64,000 bases of DNA, from contig NZ_JAHXNL010000019.1 in assembly GCF_023148685.1 (NCBI RefSeq), forward strand, positions 1 through 64,000. Reading direction: 5' to 3'. Position numbers and translations under genes: made by a program. The notes under the pieces were generated by a model. It had not been told where the DNA came from. It did no database searches and saw only the letters and a program-made list of their open reading frames with translations. The first letter of the stretch is position 1, and every line of letters starts with the position of its first letter. This stretch comes from Georgenia sp. EYE_87. GTDB lineage: Bacteria > Actinomycetota > Actinomycetes > Actinomycetales > Actinomycetaceae. This document shows, piece after piece, positions 58,661 through 64,000 of this stretch.

Positions 58661-60421
58661 TCAGCGGAGCCGGCGCAGCCCCAGGGTGTCGGTGCCGTCG
58701 CCGTCCCAGTCGCCGACGTAGACCTCGTCGCCGGGACGGCCGTAGACGACGACGCGGTCGGCCGGTCCGGCCGTGACGGTGTTCTTGACGTAGTAGGTGC
58801 TCCCGCGCCGGACCGCGAGGGTGTCCCTGCCGTCCCTGTCCCAGTCGCCGACCAGGACCTGGTCCCGGGCACGGCCGTAGACGACGACGCGGTCGGCCGG
58901 TCCGGAGGTGACGGTGTTCTTGACGTAGTAGGTGCTCCCGCGCCGGACCGCGAGGGTGTCCCTGCCGTCCCCGTCCCAGTCCCCGACCAGGACCTGGTCG
59001 CGGGCCCGGCCGTAGACGACGACGCGGTCGGCCGGTCCGGAGGTGACGGTGTTCTTGACGTAGTAGGTGCTCCCGCGCCGGACCGCGAGGGTGTCCCTGC
59101 CGTCCCCGTCCCAGTCCCCGACCAGGACCTCGTCACCGGGCCGCCCGTAGACGAGCTCCCGCTGCGCCTGGCCGCCGCGCAGCTCGTTGCTCACGTAGAA
59201 CCGGTTCCCGCGCCGGACCATGATCGTGCTGTCGCCGTCCCCGTCCCAGTCGCCGATCAGCACCCTGTCGGTGAGCCGGCCGTACTGGAACACGTGGTCG
59301 GCGACCGGCCCCCAGGAGTCGTTGAGGAAGAACCCGGTCGCCGGTCCGCCCGAGCGGACGCCGTGCAACGGACCGAGTGCCTTCCGGGCGTCGACGTACT
59401 TGAAGTTGGAGGTGCTGCCACCGGCGTTGTCCTGGTCGTGCACCACGACGAGCCCGCCGGGGAACTGCGGACCGAGGTTCGCGAGCGTGACGGCCTGGCC
59501 GTCCGTCCCGGTGGCGCCGTCGACGGCGCCGGAGGCGGTCACCGTGTACGCGCGACGGTGCGTGTGCGGCGGAGCGAGATCGTAGACGTGGTAGGTGCTG
59601 TCCCCCTGGGACGACACCAGGAGGTAGGAGGCGCCGCCGTTGACACCGTGGGCGACGGTCACGCCCTCGACGTCGGCGCGGAGACGGGGGCCCGAGACGA
59701 GGTCGATCGCGGTGCGTGAGGGGGAGGCCGTCGGGTCGGCGCCGTAGCTGAACAGGCCGACCTCCTCCTCGGAGAGGAAGAGCCGCCGCGCCTGGTCGTC
59801 GACCGCGCAGCCCTCGGCCTGGGACCCGGTGGTCAGGTCGCGCACCTTCGTCCCCGTGACCGACGCCCCGGAGAGGCTGAGCCGGTACTGGTCGAACTGG
59901 CCGGCGGAGTCGGTTGCCTCCGTGACGAAGGCGTACACCGCGCCGTCCGGGCTCGCGTACAGGCATGTGCCGTATGGCTCGAAGCCGAGCGGGGTGCTGC
60001 CCGCGGGGGAGAGCGTCCGGGTGCGCGGGTCCAGGAAGAAGTACGCGAGGGCGTCGTCCGTGCGGTCGCTCGCGGCCACCAGCGTCCGCCCGCCGAGAAC
60101 GCCGGAGCGCAGGTCGACGTTGTTCATCTCGCCGGTCTCGAGGAACTGGAGCTGGCGGCCGGCGAGGTCGTAGACCGACAGCCCGCCGCGGTCGTGATCC
60201 TTGCTCGACCCGACGACCACCGAGCGACTCGGCGCGGCGCGGTCGACCCAGATGGCCGGATCGTCGGCGATGTCCCCCGAGCCCGCAGGGAAGTCCGGCG
60301 TCTCGTCGGCCGCCGGGACGGCGACCGCGGCCGCGGCCGGGGTGGGCACGCCCACGCCGAGCGCGGCGAGAGCGACGAGCAGCGCGAGGGAGCTCGCCAG
60401 GGCCGTGATGCGGTGGTTCAT
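58661..60421 (-). CDS. Secreted beta-propeller phytase-like protein with C-terminal repeats
   Basis: 586 aa. Sec signal (MNHRITALASSLALLVALAA, cleavage near residue 33), then a 3-phytase/BPP propeller (about 40-360): DDPAIWVD, GSSKDHDRGGLSVYDL, MNNVDLR, EGCAVDDQARRLFLSEE, DVEGVTV and the DQGDSTYHVY-type strand. Residues about 365-586 are a second array with about five 45-residue repeats containing VLVGDWDGDGRDTLAVRRG. Releases phosphate from phytate (family knowledge); the repeats may bind calcium or the wall. Confidence 0.87.
   Translation of the reverse strand: MNHRITALASSLALLVALAALGVGVPTPAAAAVAVPAADETPDFPAGSGDIADDPAIWVDRAAPSRSVVVGSSKDHDRGGLSVYDLAGRQLQFLETGEMNNVDLRSGVLGGRTLVAASDRTDDALAYFFLDPRTRTLSPAGSTPLGFEPYGTCLYASPDGAVYAFVTEATDSAGQFDQYRLSLSGASVTGTKVRDLTTGSQAEGCAVDDQARRLFLSEEEVGLFSYGADPTASPSRTAIDLVSGPRLRADVEGVTVAHGVNGGASYLLVSSQGDSTYHVYDLAPPHTHRRAYTVTASGAVDGATGTDGQAVTLANLGPQFPGGLVVVHDQDNAGGSTSNFKYVDARKALGPLHGVRSGGPATGFFLNDSWGPVADHVFQYGRLTDRVLIGDWDGDGDSTIMVRRGNRFYVSNELRGGQAQRELVYGRPGDEVLVGDWDGDGRDTLAVRRGSTYYVKNTVTSGPADRVVVYGRARDQVLVGDWDGDGRDTLAVRRGSTYYVKNTVTSGPADRVVVYGRARDQVLVGDWDRDGRDTLAVRRGSTYYVKNTVTAGPADRVVVYGRPGDEVYVGDWDGDGTDTLGLRRLR
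58736..59140. repeat. 135-bp tandem repeat inside the phytase-like gene
   Basis: Three units of 135 bp (starting near 58736, 58871 and 59006) are almost identical in DNA, encoding 45 residues each (VYGRARDQVLVGDWDGDG, then TYYVKNTV). More divergent units continue to about 59290. Near-identity at DNA level implies recent expansion or gene conversion. Confidence 0.9.
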
Positions 60422-60583
60422 GCGGAGCCTCCGAGGCGGCAGCGGTCGGTGCTCCCCCGGGACTGTCGGCCACGGTACCGGCGCACCTGGTGCGCCGCAG
60501 GAGAACTGCCCCGCCTCCTCAGGGTGACGACGCCGGGCACGTCTCGACGAGCGCCGGACGACGTCGGAACCTACGTTGCGGGC

Positions 60584-61315
60584 ATGGGTGTCACCGAGAT
60601 TCTCCTCGTCCGCCACGGACAGAGCGCCGCGAACGTCGCGGCCTCCCACGCCGAGGCCAGCGGCGCCGAGACGATCGACGTGCCCGCGCGGGACCCGGAC
60701 GTCGAGCTCTCGCCCACCGGCAAGGAGCAGGCCGCAGCCCTGGGAGCCTGGCTGCGGGACCTGCCGCACGACCGGCGGCCCGACGCCGTGTGGTCCTCGC
60801 CCTACCGGCGGGCGCTCGACACCGCGCGCACCGCCGTGGACGTGGCCGAGGTGCAGCTCCCGCTGAGGGTGGACGAGAGGCTGCGGGACCGCGACCTCGG
60901 CATCACCGACACCCTGACGACGGCCGGGGTGCTCGCGCGCTACCCCGGGGAGGCGGAGCGGCGCCGGTGGCTGGGCAAGTTCTACCACCGGCCGCCCGGC
61001 GGGGAGTCGTGGGCCGACGTCGCCCTGCGGGTGCGGAGCGTGCTCGCCGACCTCGAGCGCCAGGAACGACACGAGCGAGTGCTGATCACCTGTCACGACG
61101 TCGTCGTGCTCGTCTTCCGCTACGTCTGCGAGGAGCTCGACGAGGCAGGGATCCTCGAGATCGGGCGCACGGACGGGGTGCGGAACGCGGCGGTCACCCG
61201 CCTGGTGCGTGACGCCGAGGGGTGGCGACTCGCGGACTACAACGTGGACGAGCACCTGGAGCAGGAGGGGGCACCGCGCACCGACGAGCCGAGCCCCGTG
61301 CAGGAGCTGGGATGA
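60584..61315 (+). CDS. Histidine phosphatase superfamily protein
   Basis: 243 aa with the phosphohistidine motif LLVRHGQSAAN, Glu/Arg partners and the second His in ITCHDVVV. Phosphoglycerate-mutase-like phosphatase of unknown substrate. TACGTT six bases before the ATG is a leaderless -10. Its stop overlaps the nnrD ATG. Confidence 0.92.
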   Translation: MGVTEILLVRHGQSAANVAASHAEASGAETIDVPARDPDVELSPTGKEQAAALGAWLRDLPHDRRPDAVWSSPYRRALDTARTAVDVAEVQLPLRVDERLRDRDLGITDTLTTAGVLARYPGEAERRRWLGKFYHRPPGGESWADVALRVRSVLADLERQERHERVLITCHDVVVLVFRYVCEELDEAGILEIGRTDGVRNAAVTRLVRDAEGWRLADYNVDEHLEQEGAPRTDEPSPVQELG

Positions 61316-62196
61316 CGGGCGCGGCGCAGCGGGCGGAGCCCGTGGTGCCCGCGCTGCTGCGCGGGTGGCCGCTCCCGGAGCCGCACGGGTCGAAGTACGG
61401 GCGCGGGCAGGTGCTGGTCGTCGGTGGCGCGCGGGCCACGCCGGGGGCCGCGATGCTGGCCGGGCTGGCGGCGCTGCGCGTCGGGGGCGGGCGACTGACC
61501 CTCGCCGTCGCGCGCTCGGTGGCTCCGGCGGTGGCCGTCGCCGTGCCGGAGGCCGGGGTCCGCGGTCTCGCGGAGGACGACGCCGGGGACGTCACCGGCA
61601 CGGAACCGGAGGTCCTGGCGAAGGACGCCGAGCGCGCCGACGTGGTCCTGCTCGGCCCCGGGCTCGGCGAGCCGGGCGGGACGCTCGCACTGCTGTGCGG
61701 ACTGGTCCCGCACGTGCCGCCGGGCGTGCCGGTGGTGCTGGACGCGTTTGCGCTCGGGGTGCTCGCCGACGCTCCCGACGACGTGCTGGACGCCCTGCGC
61801 GGTCGGCTGGTGCTCACGCCCAACCTCGTCGAGCTCGCCCGGCTCCTGGGTCGGGAGGAGATCGAGGACGAGGAGGCGGCGGACGCCGTCGTCGAGGTCG
61901 CGGACCGCTTCGGCGCGGTGGTGTGCGGGCACGGGTTCGTCAGCGCCGGTGACCGGCTGTGGCGGAAGACCACCGGGCACACGGGGCTCGGGACCTCCGG
62001 CAGCGGCGACGTCATGGGCGGCGCGCTCGCGGGGCTGGCCGCTCGTGGCGCGGACCCCGCCCAGGCCGCCGTCTGGGCGATGCACCTGCACGCGGCCGCC
62101 GGGGACTCGCTGACGGCGCGCGTGGGAAAGGTGGGGTTCCTGGCCCGCGAGCTGCTGGACGAGCTGCCCCACCGGCTGCACGAGCTCTCCGCCTGA
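61312..62196 (+). CDS. nnrD: ADP-dependent NAD(P)H-hydrate dehydratase
   Basis: 294 aa, ribokinase-like fold of the YjeF C-terminal domain: GSKYGRGQVLVVGG, LLGPGLG, LTPNLVELARLL and GTSGSGDVMGGALAGL with the catalytic Asp. Repairs damaged NAD(P)H hydrates. It lacks the N-terminal epimerase domain. Overlaps the phosphatase gene by four bases. Confidence 0.92.
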   Translation: MTGAAQRAEPVVPALLRGWPLPEPHGSKYGRGQVLVVGGARATPGAAMLAGLAALRVGGGRLTLAVARSVAPAVAVAVPEAGVRGLAEDDAGDVTGTEPEVLAKDAERADVVLLGPGLGEPGGTLALLCGLVPHVPPGVPVVLDAFALGVLADAPDDVLDALRGRLVLTPNLVELARLLGREEIEDEEAADAVVEVADRFGAVVCGHGFVSAGDRLWRKTTGHTGLGTSGSGDVMGGALAGLAARGADPAQAAVWAMHLHAAAGDSLTARVGKVGFLARELLDELPHRLHELSA

Positions 62197-62217
62197 GCGC
62201 GTCACTACGCTGCCCGA

Positions 62218-63768
62218 ATGACCCCGAGCGCATCACCACCTCCCGCCGGCGACCGGGCCACGCTCGACGCCCTGCGCGACGACCTCGAGGGCGCCGATTT
62301 CACTCTCGAGAGCGTCGACGCCCTCGTCGGTGACGTCGCCTCCGCCGCGCTCCACCGAGAGCAGCGCCTGCCCGCGCTGCGCGCGGCCCGGCACCGGGAC
62401 CACCCTGCCGCCACGCTGCTGCGGCTGTTCATGCTCGGCGACCACGTCACCCGCGCCGAGCTCGACCGGGCGCTGCCCGCGACCGGCGCCGACGGCGCCG
62501 TGCGACTCGGCCTGGTGCGGACGGCCGGCGAGGCGGACGAGGACGCGGCGAGCGCCGTCGTCGATCTGCGTCCCTACGCGGCGGCCGACGCAGCCGGGTC
62601 TGCCCTGTGGTGGGTGGCCTCTGACCTGGGTGAGCTGGCCACCGGGGCCGTGCTCCGCGCCGACCACGTGCTCGGGATCGGGGGCGCCTCGCTCACGCTG
62701 GCGCAGGTCACCGCGCGCACACCGCGCCGGCGCGCGCTCGACCTGGGCACCGGCTGCGGCGTGCAGGCACTGCACGCCGCGCGGCACAGCGCGCACGTGG
62801 TGGCGACGGACATCTCCGGGCGGGCGCTGCGGTTCGCCGCGTTCAACGCCGGCCTCGCGGGGGTGGACCTCGAGCTGCGGGAGGGCTCGATGCTCGCCCC
62901 CGTGGCGGGGGAGACGTTCGACCTCGTGGTGTCCAACCCGCCGTTCGTCATCACCCCGGCCGCGGCCTACGACGCCGGGCTGCCGCTGATGGAGTACCGC
63001 GACGGCGGGCAGGGCGGGGACGACCTCGTCCAGGACCTCGTCTCCGCCGTCGGCGAGCACCTGGCTCCCGGCGGGGTGGCGCAGCTGCTCGGGAACTGGG
63101 AGCACCGCTCGGGTGAGGACTGGCGCGAGCGGGTGGGCGCCTGGCTGCCGGCGGGGTGCGACGCCTGGGTGGTCGAGCGGGAGGTCCAGGATCCGGCCGA
63201 GTACGCCGAGCTGTGGCTGCGCGACGGCGGCATGCGCCCCGAGCTCGACCGCGGCGGCTACGAGGCCGCCTACGCCGCCTGGCTCGCGGACTTCGAGGCG
63301 CGCGGCGTCGAGGGCGTCGGGTTCGGCTACGTGCTCGTGCAGCGTCCCGCGACCGCACGCGAGCCGTGGCGGCGGCTCGAGGAGGTGACCGGGCCGGTGC
63401 GCCAGCCGCTGGGGCCGCACGTCGCCGAGATGCTGGCCGTCCGCGAGCGGCTCGCGGGGCTGGACGACGCGGCGCTCGCAGGGCTGCGCCCCGTGCGGTC
63501 GGCGGACGTCACCGAGGAGCACTACCTCACCCCGGGCGACGCCGACCCGCAGATCCTGCAGCTCCGCCAGGGCGGCGGGCTCGGCCGGGTGGTGCGGCCC
63601 GGGACGGTGGTGGCCGGCGCCGTCGGGGCGTGCGACGGCGAGCTCTCCCTCGGCCAGATCGTCGGAGCTCTCGCGGCGCTGCTCGAGGTGCCGGCCGACG
63701 ACGTCGCCGCGGAGCTGCTGCCGGCGGCGCGGGACCTGCTCGTCGACGGGTTCCTGAGCCTGGGTTGA
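62218..63768 (+). CDS. HemK-type class I methyltransferase with N-terminal DUF7059-like domain
   Basis: 516 aa. N-terminal helical domain (1-150), then the SAM site [15 protein letters not shown] and the catalytic NPPF in [10 protein letters not shown], as in glutamine or adenine N-methyltransferases; a further 200 C-terminal residues are a winged-helix-like extension. Typical of an actinobacterial family of unknown substrate. TACGCT six bases before the ATG is a leaderless -10. Confidence 0.87.
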   Translation: MTPSASPPPAGDRATLDALRDDLEGADFTLESVDALVGDVASAALHREQRLPALRAARHRDHPAATLLRLFMLGDHVTRAELDRALPATGADGAVRLGLVRTAGEADEDAASAVVDLRPYAAADAAGSALWWVASDLGELATGAVLRADHVLGIGGASLTLAQVTARTPRRRALDLGTGCGVQALHAARHSAHVVATDISGRALRFAAFNAGLAGVDLELREGSMLAPVAGETFDLVVSNPPFVITPAAAYDAGLPLMEYRDGGQGGDDLVQDLVSAVGEHLAPGGVAQLLGNWEHRSGEDWRERVGAWLPAGCDAWVVEREVQDPAEYAELWLRDGGMRPELDRGGYEAAYAAWLADFEARGVEGVGFGYVLVQRPATAREPWRRLEEVTGPVRQPLGPHVAEMLAVRERLAGLDDAALAGLRPVRSADVTEEHYLTPGDADPQILQLRQGGGLGRVVRPGTVVAGAVGACDGELSLGQIVGALAALLEVPADDVAAELLPAARDLLVDGFLSLG

Positions 63769-63827
63769 GGAGGCGCGACAACGCGCCTCCAGGTGCGAGC
63801 GACGGCGTCGTCCGGCAACCATGGGAC

Positions 63828-64000
63828 ATGACCAACGACCTGTCGAACATCCCCGTCCAGCAGCAGGAGTGGCCCGGCACGACGTCGGCCCTGAACCCGG
63901 TGCCCGACCACGGCGAGACGTCCTACACCGGGCGTGAGCGCCTGGTCGGCAGGAAGGCCCTCATCACCGGGGGCGACTCCGGGATCGGCCGCGCCGTCGC
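63828..64000 (+). CDS. Short-chain dehydrogenase/reductase, 5' part only
   Basis: Open from the ATG at 63828 to the window end (57 codons). After a 40-residue N-terminal arm ([27 protein letters not shown]) comes [15 protein letters not shown], the NAD(P)-binding site of SDRs. The arm resembles YghA/YhdF-type oxidoreductases. The rest is outside the window. Confidence 0.85.
   Translation, partial: MTNDLSNIPVQQQEWPGTTSALNPVPDHGETSYTGRERLVGRKALITGGDSGIGRAV

Noticed and set aside
55876-59136. Open frame of 1086 codons antisense to hppA
   Set aside because: Asp/Gly/Arg/His low-complexity translation in the complement of a conserved gene; no start site or family pattern.

Overview
The window is a high-GC (roughly three quarters G+C) chromosomal segment from an actinobacterium. 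WhiB, a Crp like that of Mycobacterium, V-type pyrophosphatase, an actinobacterial Tad pilus locus and very frequent leaderless promoters (TANNNT six or seven bases before the start codon) all point there. A Micrococcales member near Cellulomonas or Georgenia is my best guess (inference). Gene order from dnaX-recR-lysC-asd through ponA2-whiB4-ridA-crp-nth-acs to the Tad/helicase block resembles the Mycobacterium tuberculosis order as I remember it, so most of the window is core chromosome.

Region 1 (1-13777) is a tandem duplication. A unit of 6554 bp carrying tRNA-Ser(GGA), the SRP RNA, dnaX, recR, a TauE-family exporter, lysC and the front of asd occurs twice, with no difference that I could see. 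Only the second copy ends in a complete asd. The first asd is cut after codon 142 and fused to the sequence that begins the next copy. This is either a very recent duplication or an assembly error.

Region 2 (13778-21251) holds a palindrome with a heptamer tandem repeat, the decayed remains of an AbiEi/DUF559-type gene, a small membrane protein, a PhoD-like phosphatase, an S9 peptidase and an NfeD-slipin operon.

Region 3 (21277-29732) is the most interesting part: a sulfide/persulfide handling regulon. A CoA-disulfide-reductase/rhodanese, a rhodanese, a thioredoxin, a DUF302 protein, a CstR-like regulator, a frameshifted DUF2892 membrane protein, a sulfide:quinone oxidoreductase, a TusE/DsrC-like protein and a DsrE-like protein are spread over four transcription units. 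Each unit has the same 16-bp operator, RTACCC-N4-GGGTAK. A two-component system with a Met/His-rich sensor loop and a secreted Met/His/Glu-rich protein sits inside this block.

Region 4 (29777-46420) carries NUDIX, a PhoX-family protein, TetR, tRNA-Pro(CGG), a metallophosphoesterase, ponA2/whiB4, DUF4177/ridA, crp, nth, an EphE-like hydrolase, azlCD, acs and two related membrane proteins. Crp-type sites lie in front of acs, between ponA2 and whiB4, and weakly in front of crp.

Region 5 (46492-55539) is the conserved 'helicase/secretion neighbourhood': a degenerate Fic protein, a HAD phosphatase, then CpaE, CpaF, TadB, TadC, a Flp-like DUF4244 pilin, TadE and a TadE-like protein in one tightly overlapping operon, facing a DUF1998 helicase. 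Region 6 (55668-64000) has a STAS protein, a K+-independent proton pyrophosphatase, a beta-propeller phytase with 45-residue repeats, a histidine phosphatase, nnrD, a methyltransferase and the start of a short-chain dehydrogenase cut by the window end.
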